Of a DNA stretch of 64,000 bases, positions 27,816-36,808 are shown piece after piece. Source of the DNA: Pseudomonadota bacterium (GTDB taxonomy: Bacteria > Pseudomonadota > Gammaproteobacteria > Berkiellales > Berkiellaceae); contig JAFECR010000009.1 of assembly GCA_018242045.1 (NCBI GenBank), forward strand, positions 24,748 through 88,747, written 5' to 3'. Positions within the stretch are counted from its first letter, which is position 1. Every line of letters begins with the position of its first letter. The notes under the pieces are model-generated. The model was not told the DNA's origin, did no database searches, and saw only the letters and a program-made list of their open reading frames with translations. A program made the position numbers and the translations under genes.

Positions 27816-30107
27816 ATGGATAAACCAAAAGATCCAAAGAAAGGTAAGAAGACTTCTGGTTCCCAGATACCTGAATCACCAGATGATCCTACATTATCTA
27901 ATGAAATTCAATCCATTCCTGATGAACCTGAACTTACAATAAATGTCAATCCTGAAGACGAATGGGTTGTTGGGCCAGCCCATCGAATAGCTTATGATCC
28001 TTTGTTAGCATGTCTGGTTGTTTTAACACGACTAGAGCACAACCCCTTTTCTCCAGAAACGTTAATTGCGGGCTTACCCTTACTCGATAATAAATTAACG
28101 CCTGAATTATTTGTCAGAGCGGCTGCACGTGCTAATCTTTCAGCTCAAATTGTTAGAAGAACCTTAATCGATATCTCTCCATTAGTTTTACCAACCGTAC
28201 TTTTATTACATAACCGACAAGCTTGTATTTTAGTTGAAAAAAATAACGATAAAGGCACTGCAACTATCATTCAACCTGAATCTGGAGAAGGTGAAGTAAC
28301 TGTTTCGTTGGAGAGTTTAAACAAACAATATACCGGTTATGCCATATTTACTCGTCCGAGTTTTCACTTTGATAAAAGAACAGACGAAGGTTTTAAAGAA
28401 CGTCCAAAATCCTGGTTTTGGGGAGTTATTAAAACAACATGGTCATTATATTCGGAAGTACTTCTTGCTTCCTTTTTTATTAATCTTTTTGCAATTGCAT
28501 CCTCATTATTTGTGATGAATGTGTATGACAGGGTTGTTCCTAATAATGCAATTGATACCTTAACGGTGCTTGCTATTGGTGTATTAGTGGTATTTTGTTT
28601 TGACTTTTTAATGAAAATGTTACGAGGATATTTTATTGATATTGCCTCTAAAAAGACAGATGTCATTTTATCTGCAAATATATTTGAACAAATGATGGGG
28701 ATCCGCATGGAGGCTCGGCCCGAATCTGTTGGGAACTTTGCCAACAATATGCAACAATTTGATTCTTTTCGAGATTTTTTAACGTCAACCACAATCAGTG
28801 CTTTAATTGATTTACCCTTTGTTTTATTTTTTATTATTATTATTTTTGTTATCGGGGGATATGTTGTCATTGTCCCTATTTTAGCGGTGCCCTTAGTGAT
28901 TTTAGCGGGTTTGATGATACAAAAGCCTTTAAATAAATATGTTAAAGAATCTTATCGCTATGCTGGGCAGAAACACGCCATGTTGATTGAATCCCTTGCA
29001 GGGGTTGAAACGATCAAAGGGCTATCGGCTGAAAGTTCGCTACAAAGAAAGTGGGAACATGCAGTTGGGATGGCAGCTAAGATAGGCACAAAAGTTCGAG
29101 GTTTATCACTGACAGCCATTAGCTTTTCTGCTTTTATTCAACAAGTGGCTGGGGTTATTGTGGTTATTTTAGGTGTTAATAAAATTTCGGATGGTGAAAT
29201 GACAATGGGTGCCCTGATTGCTTGCACTATTTTAACAGGACGGGCTTTGGCACCATTGGCTCAAATTGCAGGATTATTAACAAGGTATCACCAATCCATG
29301 GCAGCATTACAATCTTTAGACAACGTTATGAAGATGCCAACCGATCGATTACGGGGCCGCACTCCTTTACATCGACCCATATTAACCGGAGATATTGAAT
29401 TTAGAGATGTTGGATTTAAATACCCCCGTCAAGCCATTCCAGCGCTCAGTAATGTTACTTTTCATATTTCTGCTGGTGAGAAAGTCGGCATTATTGGTCG
29501 AATTGGTTCAGGTAAAACCACCATTGAAAAATTGATATTAGGTCTTTATCAATCACAAGAAGGCAGTGTTTTAATGGATGGCACAGAAATTAGCCAACTG
29601 GATCCTGCTTCAATGCGTAGAAATATCGGTTATGTTCCTCAAGATCTTGTTCTTTTTTATGGTTCTGTAAAAGACAATATTACCTATGGCGCACCTTTTG
29701 CAGATGATCAATCAGTGATTAGAGCGGCTAAGATTTCCGGGGTGATGGATTTTGTGGCAAGACACCCCCAAGGGTTTGATATGCCAGTTGGTGAAAGAGG
29801 AGAGAAGTTATCCGGTGGACAACGCCAAGCTATTGCGATAGCCAGGGCATTAATTTTAGATCCTCCCATTTTAGTATTAGATGAGCCTACCAACATGATG
29901 GATAACCGAACAGAAGAGATGTTTAAAAATCAATTATTAGAAACCTCTAAAAATAAAACATTGATTTTGGTTACGCATAAAGGATCTTTACTTTCACTGG
30001 TAGATCGTTTGATTTTAATGGATGGTGGCAGGATAATCGCAGATGGCCCAAGAGATTTGGTTTTAAAAGCTTTAGCAGAGGGGAAATTACATTCTCATGC
30101 GCGATAA
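27816..30107 (+). CDS. lapB: Type I secretion ATPase/permease of Lap adhesin systems
   Basis: 763 residues. After a Pro/Lys-rich, disordered first 50 residues comes a C39-like domain (about 60-180) with no catalytic Cys-Gly motif (DPLLACLVVLTRLEHNP), as in RTX/adhesin exporters. The ABC transmembrane domain follows, then the ATPase with GRIGSGKTT (Walker A), LSGGQRQ (signature) and ILVLDEPT (Walker B). It powers one-step export of a large repeat adhesin from cytoplasm to surface. It overlaps lapC by 11 bp. Symbol assigned from family resemblance plus the presence of lapC, lapE, lapG and lapD. Confidence 0.88.
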   Translation: MDKPKDPKKGKKTSGSQIPESPDDPTLSNEIQSIPDEPELTINVNPEDEWVVGPAHRIAYDPLLACLVVLTRLEHNPFSPETLIAGLPLLDNKLTPELFVRAAARANLSAQIVRRTLIDISPLVLPTVLLLHNRQACILVEKNNDKGTATIIQPESGEGEVTVSLESLNKQYTGYAIFTRPSFHFDKRTDEGFKERPKSWFWGVIKTTWSLYSEVLLASFFINLFAIASSLFVMNVYDRVVPNNAIDTLTVLAIGVLVVFCFDFLMKMLRGYFIDIASKKTDVILSANIFEQMMGIRMEARPESVGNFANNMQQFDSFRDFLTSTTISALIDLPFVLFFIIIIFVIGGYVVIVPILAVPLVILAGLMIQKPLNKYVKESYRYAGQKHAMLIESLAGVETIKGLSAESSLQRKWEHAVGMAAKIGTKVRGLSLTAISFSAFIQQVAGVIVVILGVNKISDGEMTMGALIACTILTGRALAPLAQIAGLLTRYHQSMAALQSLDNVMKMPTDRLRGRTPLHRPILTGDIEFRDVGFKYPRQAIPALSNVTFHISAGEKVGIIGRIGSGKTTIEKLILGLYQSQEGSVLMDGTEISQLDPASMRRNIGYVPQDLVLFYGSVKDNITYGAPFADDQSVIRAAKISGVMDFVARHPQGFDMPVGERGEKLSGGQRQAIAIARALILDPPILVLDEPTNMMDNRTEEMFKNQLLETSKNKTLILVTHKGSLLSLVDRLILMDGGRIIADGPRDLVLKALAEGKLHSHAR

Positions 30108-31506
30108 AATGTCAAAAGCTCTCAAAAAAGTTCAAAACTTGCCAGCGGTGATTAAAGAGCTTAATGAGCTTAAAAGGCAAGAAGATATCAAGGAAGTTGA
30201 TATTGAATTCATGACTGACTCTAGCGCCGCGACGTTAGAGGGTGTTCCTATACGTTATCATATCATTCTTATTGCTTCTGTTGTTTTTATGGCGGTCGCG
30301 CTGATATGGGCTAATTTTGCGGTTTTAGATGTAGTCACTGTTGGCCAAGGAAAAGTTATCCCATCCAGTAACATGCAGGTTATTCAGAATTTAGAAGGCG
30401 GAATAGTTAAAGAAATACAAGTAAAAATAGGTGAGATTGTTAATAAAGATCAAATCCTTATGATAATTGATCCTACTCGATTTATTTCTTCTGTAAGGGA
30501 AAATGAAACACAATTGGCATCACTTAATGCAAAAATCATTCGTTTATCGGCTGAAACAAGCGGAGAAGAATTAGTATTTCCTGTTGAGCTAGAAGAAAAA
30601 TTTCCTCAGTATGCAAATTCAGAGAAAAATTTATACGATTCTCGTAAAAATGAACTTCAAGTTAAATTAAATATTCTCAAAGATGATGCAGAACAACGCA
30701 AACAAGAGTTGATGGGCGCAAAGCAAAAGAAAGATCAGGTTCAACGCAGTTTAGAATTGGTGCAAAAAGAGTTAACGCTGACAAAACCCTTGGTTAGTCA
30801 AGGGGCAGTGTCTGAAGTTGAAGTATTAAGACTAGAAAGAACAGTCAATGATTTAGCCGGCGAATTAGAGCAAACTAATTTATCTATTCCCAAATTAGAA
30901 GCAAATTTGGCTGGTGCTCAAAAGAAAATAGATGAATTGCTTATTTCTTTTAAAACAGAAGCACTGAGTGATCTCAATACGGCTAAAGCAGAGTATAACA
31001 AGTTGATAGAAACAAATACGGCCGCAGAAGATAGAGTGCGCCGCACTACAATTCGTTCCCCTGTACACGGTACAATTAACCAAATTAAAGTCACCACCCT
31101 TGGCGGTATCGTGCAACCTGGTCAGGAATTGATGACTATCGTTCCTTTAAACGATACGTTACTTATAGAAGCAAATATTCGTCCTGCTGATATTGGCTTT
31201 TTGCGACCAGGGCTCCCAGCCACCGTCAAAATTTCTGCATATGATTTTTCCATATATGGCGGCTTAAAAGCCATAGTAGAGCATATTAGTGCCGACACCA
31301 TTACCGATGACAAAGGAAACCCTTTTTACCAAATTAGAGTTCGCACAACCGAACGTAATTATTTAATTGGGAAGCATGGTGAACGTTTAGAAATTATACC
31401 GGGGATGAGTGCTACGGTTGATATTTTAACTGGTCAAAAAACAGTGCTTGAATATTTGCTTAAACCAATCATTAAAGCCAAAAAGAATGCGATGAGAGAA
31501 AGGTAA
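30097..31506 (+). CDS. lapC: HlyD-family membrane-fusion protein of the Lap system
   Basis: 469 residues. A single N-terminal membrane helix (YHIILIASVVFMAVALIWANFAVL) is followed by a biotinyl/lipoyl-like half-motif (VIQNLEGGIVKEIQVKIGEIV), long coiled coils (about residues 160-320), and the closing RSPVHGTINQIKVTTLGGIVQPG and beta-barrel segments typical of T1SS adaptors. It bridges LapB to the outer-membrane pore. It starts inside the end of lapB; MRDKM and MSKAL (four codons later) are both possible starts. The regulator gene begins 5 bp after its stop. Confidence 0.9.
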   Translation: MRDKMSKALKKVQNLPAVIKELNELKRQEDIKEVDIEFMTDSSAATLEGVPIRYHIILIASVVFMAVALIWANFAVLDVVTVGQGKVIPSSNMQVIQNLEGGIVKEIQVKIGEIVNKDQILMIIDPTRFISSVRENETQLASLNAKIIRLSAETSGEELVFPVELEEKFPQYANSEKNLYDSRKNELQVKLNILKDDAEQRKQELMGAKQKKDQVQRSLELVQKELTLTKPLVSQGAVSEVEVLRLERTVNDLAGELEQTNLSIPKLEANLAGAQKKIDELLISFKTEALSDLNTAKAEYNKLIETNTAAEDRVRRTTIRSPVHGTINQIKVTTLGGIVQPGQELMTIVPLNDTLLIEANIRPADIGFLRPGLPATVKISAYDFSIYGGLKAIVEHISADTITDDKGNPFYQIRVRTTERNYLIGKHGERLEIIPGMSATVDILTGQKTVLEYLLKPIIKAKKNAMRER

Positions 31507-31511
31507 AGTAA

Positions 31512-32243
31512 ATGATATTGATAGCGTCCACTGATGCAGAACGTGCTATTGCTTGGCATCAGGTTTTAGCACCGCATTATCAGCTTTATGAAGTCGATGT
31601 CCATGATAGACACACTTTAGATATGTGTTTAAAAAAAGTGGCTTTTGATGTATTAATTCTTGATCTAACCTTATTTGGAGAAGCAGGCGTTAATGAAATA
31701 TCTGCATTGATTGAGATCCAGCCCAAGCTACATATCGTTATTATGGCTAAATCGCCGGAACAACGAGAAGAAATTTCAGCAGTGCTTTTTGGGGCAAAAG
31801 CTTACTGTAGTTTTGATATGAACTTAGAATTGTTGCCTAAAGTGGTGAAAACGGTTCTAACTAATGAATTATGGGTTGATAGAAAGTTTGTAACTCGACT
31901 GTTGTCGGAAATTGAAGATATTACTAAAGTGAAACATGCGGATGCCAAGAAATTGGATAAAGGGATAGCTGCGATGACCCCACGCGAAAATGAAATTGCC
32001 AGTTTAGTGGCTACAGGGTCAAGTAATCGTAGAATTGCGGAGCAGCTTAATATTTCAGAAAGAACTGTAAAAGCACACCTTGGCGTTATTTTCCGTAAAA
32101 TTGGTATTACTGATCGATTGCAATTAGCCCTTTATATGAATCGACACCAACAATTATCTGCTATTTGGCATGGCGGTAAAGAAAACAATGCCATGTCAGC
32201 TACTAGCTCGCTAGATCCACAAGAACAAGATAAGCATCAATAA
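31512..32243 (+). CDS. LuxR-type response regulator with a degenerate receiver
   Basis: 243 residues. A receiver-like domain occupies 1-120 with Asp51 in LILDLTLFG, but the N-terminal acidic pair is reduced (IASTDAE), the conserved Thr/Ser position reads MAKS and the conserved Lys position reads CSFD. The C-terminal HTH (about 155-220) is typical: MTPRENEIASLVATGSSNRRIAEQL then ISERTVKAHLGVIFRKI. It is in the lapBC transcript (5-bp gap), so it probably controls the adhesin or its secretion genes. Regulation by classical phosphorylation is doubtful. The last 25 residues are polar and disordered. Confidence 0.87.
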   Translation: MILIASTDAERAIAWHQVLAPHYQLYEVDVHDRHTLDMCLKKVAFDVLILDLTLFGEAGVNEISALIEIQPKLHIVIMAKSPEQREEISAVLFGAKAYCSFDMNLELLPKVVKTVLTNELWVDRKFVTRLLSEIEDITKVKHADAKKLDKGIAAMTPRENEIASLVATGSSNRRIAEQLNISERTVKAHLGVIFRKIGITDRLQLALYMNRHQQLSAIWHGGKENNAMSATSSLDPQEQDKHQ

Positions 32244-32412
32244 ATTGTGCAGAGCAATAAATTAGTTAGTAACTTTTTCTTGTTAAAATAATATTTACAT
32301 ATGTGCGCTGAAAAAATTCCCTTTCTTCCCTTTGAAGGGTATATTACTCCTGATGGACAAACTAGCTAATCTGTTAGTAGATAAGTAAGTAACCAACTTT
32401 GCTCAGGCCAAT

Positions 32413-32534
32413 GAGTATACTCGCGTCAATTTGAATTTAGTCAACAAAAACTAAATTCAAAATGGAAAGAGTACATACTCGAACCAGTTTTGATTTAGGC
32501 AACAAAGCATAAATTTAAACTGGAAAGAGTATAG
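32413..32534 (+). repeat. Two tandem 58-bp stem-loop repeats upstream of the TolC-like gene
   Basis: The 352 bp between the LuxR gene and lapE hold no supported gene but carry two tandem units of 58 bp, each ending tggaaagagta. In each unit the arms pair around a loop containing caacaaa: unit one pairs aatttgaatttag with ctaaattcaaaat, unit two pairs ccagttttgattta with taaatttaaactgg. The second unit is nearly identical to 57394-57432. The units resemble REP-type mobile palindromes. They lie in the probable lapE promoter region and could affect expression. Confidence 0.75.
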
Positions 32535-32595
32535 ATGGCGCTTATTTAATATGTCCTGCGGGCGTATAAGGATAGACGGAAGAGCGGACAAAGAC

Positions 32596-34005
32596 ATGTC
32601 AAAAAATAGATTTTTAAAAATACTCTTACCTTCAATCGCATTTACTTTTGGAAGTCAAGCACATGCGTATACGGTTCAAGAAGCAGTAGCTCATACGCTT
32701 GCAACCTCTCCAGATCTCTTAATCGAAACTAATACTAGAGATACAGTCGATAAGGAATTACGAGAATCGTATGCGGGTTATCTTCCAACAGTTGATTTAG
32801 CGACTGGTTGGGGAGAACAATACACAAACAATCCCACAACAAGAGCAGCCAATCCTTTACTTGGAGGCACTAGCTTATCTCAGGAAGGCACCGCAACTTT
32901 AACTCGTACAGAATTTAGTATTATTGCTTCGCAAATGTTGTTTGATGGATTAGCAGTTTATCATGACGTTGAAGGGCACAAAGCAAGAGTACGAGCAGAA
33001 TCTTGGAGAGTAAATGGTACTGCTCAAGATGTTGCATTAGATGCAGTCAAAGCATTTTTAGATGTGCTACTTGAAAGAGAATTAGTTAATGTCAACAGAG
33101 AAAACGTCGCTAAACACGAATCTATTTTTGGACAAATCGAAAAGCGCAGCGAAGGTGGCATTGGTCGTAAAGCAGATTTAGATCAGGCTGAAGGTCGAGT
33201 TGCTTTAGCACGCACTAATTTAATGGCCGAAGAAGCTAGATTGGCAGACGCAGAAACTGAGTTTTTGCGTAAAATCGGCATACCAGTTCCAAACTATCTT
33301 GTTAAACCAGATTTTGCACCGCACTTTCCAGCATCAGAGCATGATGCAGTAGAAATGGGTATTCAACATCACCCAATACTGCGTGCTTCTGTTGAAGATG
33401 TAAATGTTGTTCGTGCAGAACATAAAGGCGCAAGAGCACCTTTCGTGCCAAGACTTGATCTACAATTGGGCATGACCCGAAACCATAACCTCGATGGTTC
33501 TCCAGGGGATTCTGACGATAATTCTGCAATGCTACGCGTTCAATGGAATTTATTCAGAGGCGGTAAAGATCTCGCAAACCTCTGCAGAACAGCTTATAAA
33601 ATGCAAGAAGCACAAGAAGTTCAAAATCGAGCATTTCGTCAAGTTGTTGAAAGCGTAAGATTAGCTTGGAGTACCTATGTTACTGCAAAACGGCAATTAA
33701 AAGATTTTAAATTGCACGTTGATGCCAGTGAAAGAACAGCAGGTGCTTATGCCAAGCAATTTAATATTGGTCAACGTACCTTATTAGATTTATTAGATGC
33801 AGAAAATGAACTTTTTGGTGCAAGAATTGCCTACGTTACTGGTAAGTATACAGAGCTGCTGGGTACTTATCGGGTGTTAAACGCGACCGGATGTCTTTCA
33901 GAAGCTATTGGCATGGAATTACCAAGACAGGCAATTCCTAAACCTACTGCGCTTTTGGATGGTAGCTCGAGATTCTTTGACCATTCAACGACACTCTTTG
34001 ACTAA
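32596..34005 (+). CDS. lapE: TolC-family outer-membrane pore of the Lap system
   Basis: 469 residues from the ATG at 32596. A signal peptide ends SQAHA (the mature protein starts YTVQEAV). The two repeated TolC helical halves are seen, with LLERELVNVNRENVAKHESIF in one and NIGQRTLLDLLDAENELF in the second, the latter a signature of T1SS-linked TolC proteins. It forms the outer-membrane exit duct for substrates of LapBC. An intrinsic terminator follows. The upstream extension to 32551 has no signal sequence and is rejected. Confidence 0.9.
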   Translation: MSKNRFLKILLPSIAFTFGSQAHAYTVQEAVAHTLATSPDLLIETNTRDTVDKELRESYAGYLPTVDLATGWGEQYTNNPTTRAANPLLGGTSLSQEGTATLTRTEFSIIASQMLFDGLAVYHDVEGHKARVRAESWRVNGTAQDVALDAVKAFLDVLLERELVNVNRENVAKHESIFGQIEKRSEGGIGRKADLDQAEGRVALARTNLMAEEARLADAETEFLRKIGIPVPNYLVKPDFAPHFPASEHDAVEMGIQHHPILRASVEDVNVVRAEHKGARAPFVPRLDLQLGMTRNHNLDGSPGDSDDNSAMLRVQWNLFRGGKDLANLCRTAYKMQEAQEVQNRAFRQVVESVRLAWSTYVTAKRQLKDFKLHVDASERTAGAYAKQFNIGQRTLLDLLDAENELFGARIAYVTGKYTELLGTYRVLNATGCLSEAIGMELPRQAIPKPTALLDGSSRFFDHSTTLFD

Positions 34006-34025
34006 AAGAGTATGAGTTTAAGTAT

Positions 34026-34051
34026 AGAGGGGCCTTGCCCCTCTTTTTTTT
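34026..34051 (+). terminator. Rho-independent terminator after lapE
   Basis: agagggg-ccttg-cccctct is a 7-bp stem followed by a run of T residues, 21 bp after the lapE stop. It argues against the in-frame start at 34035 for the next gene, because that codon would lie inside the hairpin. lapG/lapD may be expressed partly by read-through or from a promoter not recognised here. Confidence 0.9.
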
Positions 34052-34067
34052 GGAAAATTTCTTTCTT

Positions 34068-34775
34068 ATGAAATTTATCTTTAGCCTAAAGTTTTTTCAT
34101 GTGAACAAAGCTGGTGGCATTTTTATAATGTTAGGGCTAATAGCCTTTTTTAGTGCTGCATGGTCGCTAGAATTTTCTAAAGAATATTTAAATGAAATAG
34201 CTAAGAATTATGGTGATTATGCAAGCCGTCGATTGAATACCTGGCAAAAAATTGTTCAGAACAATAAAAATGCCAGTGAACGCAAAAAATTAGAGGAAGT
34301 TAATCTCTTTTTTAATTTACTACAATACCAAAGGGATAGTTCTCATTGGGGTGTTGATGATTATTGGGCAACGCCTTTGGAATTAGTTGTTTCAGGCGCT
34401 GGAGATTGCGAGGATTTTGCTGTTGCAAAATACTTTACCTTATTGGATATGGGTGTTCCAGATGATAAGTTATTAATCATGTATGTTAAATTTACGGGAA
34501 ATGATACGTTTTATGCGCAGGCACATATGGTGCTCCTTTACTATGAAACACCAGACAGCGTTCCGCTTGTTTTAGATAATATCAACAAAGAAATACTACC
34601 AGCAGACAAAAGAACGGATTTAATTCCTATTTATGGCTTTAACGGTAAAGGTCTTTGGCAAGCAAAAGAATTAGGTAAAGGTCATCAAATTGGTCAGGCC
34701 AGCGATCTGAAAAGATGGTCGAATTTAACGGAAAGAATGAAATCTGGCAAGATTGGAAAATGGAAGGATATGTAA
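34068..34775 (+). CDS. lapG: Periplasmic cysteine protease LapG (bacterial transglutaminase-like)
   Basis: 235 residues. An N-terminal hydrophobic segment (GGIFIMLGLIAFFSAAW) acts as signal or anchor. The Cys-His-Asp triad of the DUF920/LapG family is complete: GAGDCEDFAVAKYF, QAHMVLLY and LVLDNINKEI. WGVDDYWATPLELV is another family motif. LapG clips the N-terminal retention module of a LapA-type adhesin, releasing it from the cell surface, and is held inactive by c-di-GMP-bound LapD. lapD follows after 1 bp, the usual arrangement. The start at 34068 avoids the terminator. Confidence 0.9.
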   Translation: MKFIFSLKFFHVNKAGGIFIMLGLIAFFSAAWSLEFSKEYLNEIAKNYGDYASRRLNTWQKIVQNNKNASERKKLEEVNLFFNLLQYQRDSSHWGVDDYWATPLELVVSGAGDCEDFAVAKYFTLLDMGVPDDKLLIMYVKFTGNDTFYAQAHMVLLYYETPDSVPLVLDNINKEILPADKRTDLIPIYGFNGKGLWQAKELGKGHQIGQASDLKRWSNLTERMKSGKIGKWKDM

Positions 34776-34776
34776 T

Positions 34777-36726
34777 ATGACGTTAAGTCGCCAATTATTG
34801 TTATCAGGATTGATAGTCTTGTTATGCCTTTTTACAGGTATGATAACTTTTGTTGTGATTAATACGCAGTCTTTTCTAAATCAACAGCTTGCGTCTCATT
34901 CCCAAGATACAGCGACAGCTTTAGGGCTTACGTTAACCACCATTATGAAAAATGATGATGCAGCAACTGCCAACAGAGTGGTCGATGCAGTGTGGGACAG
35001 AGGTTATTATCAAACCATTATCGTCGAATCTAAAGACGGTAAAGTCATTGTAGAGAGAAATCAAAAAGTAAAATTCTATGGTGTGCCTAGCTGGTTTATT
35101 AATCTTTTACATCTGGACTCGCCTGAAAAAGAATCTTTAATCATGGATGGATGGAGTAAAGTTGGTAAAGTAAAAATAATCAGTAATCCTGGTTTTGCTT
35201 ATCAACAAGTATGGTTAACTTTTATTGATTCACTGCAGTGGTTGGTGATTACAACACTCATTGCTGCGGTGCTTGGAAGCATGCTCTTGTTTATCATTTT
35301 AAGACCATTGCGTGCTATTACAGCACAAGCAATAGCGATTTGTAATAAACAATTTGCTATTCAAGAAACATTACCTTGGACAATTGATTTAAGACTTGTT
35401 GTTGAGGCAATGAACAATATGTCCAAAAGGTTACAGCATTTGTTTGAAGATCAGATCCAAACTTCAGAACAACTGCGTGAACAAGCATTTAAAGATCCTG
35501 TCACTAAACTCGGAAATAGGCGATATTTTGATTTACAATTTGATTATTTATTACAAGAAAAGGAAAAATATTCAAATGCTGCTTTAATGATTGTTGAATT
35601 AAAAAACTTTAAAGAATATAACGATAAGCATGGCTATCAAGAAGGCGATTATTTGCTTCAACACACAGCAGATATCATCACGCGAAGTTGTCAAGGGATA
35701 GATAATGCAATCATAGCGCAGGCTAAAGGGGCCAGCATTTTTATTGTTTTACCAGAAAAATCAAAAGAAATGATTAATGAAATTGCACAATCCATTTGTC
35801 AGCAATTTAATGAATTTCAGTCTAAGGGGTTAAGCAAAGAACCTGATGTGGGTTCAATAGGTATTGTATTTTTTACCTTAAGTGATTCTAAAAAAGATAT
35901 TATGTCTCAAGTGGATATGGCATTAAGAAAAGCACAAAGTCAAGGCCCAAATCAATGGGCATTTGTTGAAGGATTAAAGGTACAAGAAATACATAGCGCA
36001 CATGAATGGGGTAATATATTTGCAAAAGTCATCCGTGAAAATACCGTGATGCTCTTTGCACAACAAATCGCATTCATTCAAACGCAAAATTATAATCTAT
36101 ATGAAATGTTAATGAGAATTAAACTGGATGATAACAATATTATTTCTGCAGGTGTCTTTATGCCGATGGCAGAAATGTTAAACCAGGTTCAATCGTTAGA
36201 TAAATTGGTACTTGAGAATGTGATTCAGAAAATATTGGGCTCAGATGATAACACGGAATATTCTGTTAATTTATCACCAAGATCTTTAGGCAACGATGAT
36301 TTCAAAAAATGGTTTTTCTTGGCCGTTAAGCCACTTGCCAAAAAAACGAAACAATTGGTAGTGGAATTGCCAGAATATTACGTAGTCAATCAAGCTGATA
36401 CAGTGAGAGAATTTTTCTTAATGTTTACTGCGTTAGGTGGAAAAACATCTATTGATCATTATGGTAAAAACTTTAGTTCATTTACCTATTTGTATAATTT
36501 GAAATTAAATTATCTTAAAATAGATGGTAGTTTTATAAAAAACATTCATGAGAATGAAAAGCATCAAGCGTTTATACGTTCTTTGGTAGATATTGCCCAT
36601 AGCTTGGAAATAATTGTTATTGCTGAGGCGGTTGAAACCGAAGATGAGCATAAAACTTTACTACAATTAAAAGTGGATGGTGTGCAAGGATATTTTGTTG
36701 GCAAACCAACAGAACTAAGTATTTAA
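34777..36726 (+). CDS. lapD: c-di-GMP receptor LapD with degenerate GGDEF and EAL domains
   Basis: 649 residues from the ATG at 34777, with aagga upstream. It has two membrane helices (about residues 5-30 and 155-180) enclosing a periplasmic output domain, then a HAMP, GGDEF and EAL domain. The GGDEF signature reads KGASIF and the EAL motif reads YEMLMR with the catalytic DD reduced to DHYGK, so it should bind but neither make nor degrade c-di-GMP. EAVETEDE and VQGYFVGKP mark the ligand-binding end. In known systems it sequesters LapG when c-di-GMP is high. No LapA-like adhesin gene is in the window. Confidence 0.9.
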   Translation: MTLSRQLLLSGLIVLLCLFTGMITFVVINTQSFLNQQLASHSQDTATALGLTLTTIMKNDDAATANRVVDAVWDRGYYQTIIVESKDGKVIVERNQKVKFYGVPSWFINLLHLDSPEKESLIMDGWSKVGKVKIISNPGFAYQQVWLTFIDSLQWLVITTLIAAVLGSMLLFIILRPLRAITAQAIAICNKQFAIQETLPWTIDLRLVVEAMNNMSKRLQHLFEDQIQTSEQLREQAFKDPVTKLGNRRYFDLQFDYLLQEKEKYSNAALMIVELKNFKEYNDKHGYQEGDYLLQHTADIITRSCQGIDNAIIAQAKGASIFIVLPEKSKEMINEIAQSICQQFNEFQSKGLSKEPDVGSIGIVFFTLSDSKKDIMSQVDMALRKAQSQGPNQWAFVEGLKVQEIHSAHEWGNIFAKVIRENTVMLFAQQIAFIQTQNYNLYEMLMRIKLDDNNIISAGVFMPMAEMLNQVQSLDKLVLENVIQKILGSDDNTEYSVNLSPRSLGNDDFKKWFFLAVKPLAKKTKQLVVELPEYYVVNQADTVREFFLMFTALGGKTSIDHYGKNFSSFTYLYNLKLNYLKIDGSFIKNIHENEKHQAFIRSLVDIAHSLEIIVIAEAVETEDEHKTLLQLKVDGVQGYFVGKPTELSI

Positions 36727-36808
36727 TTTTCAAAAACAGCACTTGATAATAGCTTGCTAATGCCGTAGGGTTTTCAATTTGGTAAATAAAAGGTTATTAA
36801 ATAGTTAA

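Noticed and set aside
32300-32368. 22-codon frame before the stem-loop repeats (MCAEKIPFLPFEG...)
   Set aside because: No ribosome site and too short to support; it has no double-glycine leader.
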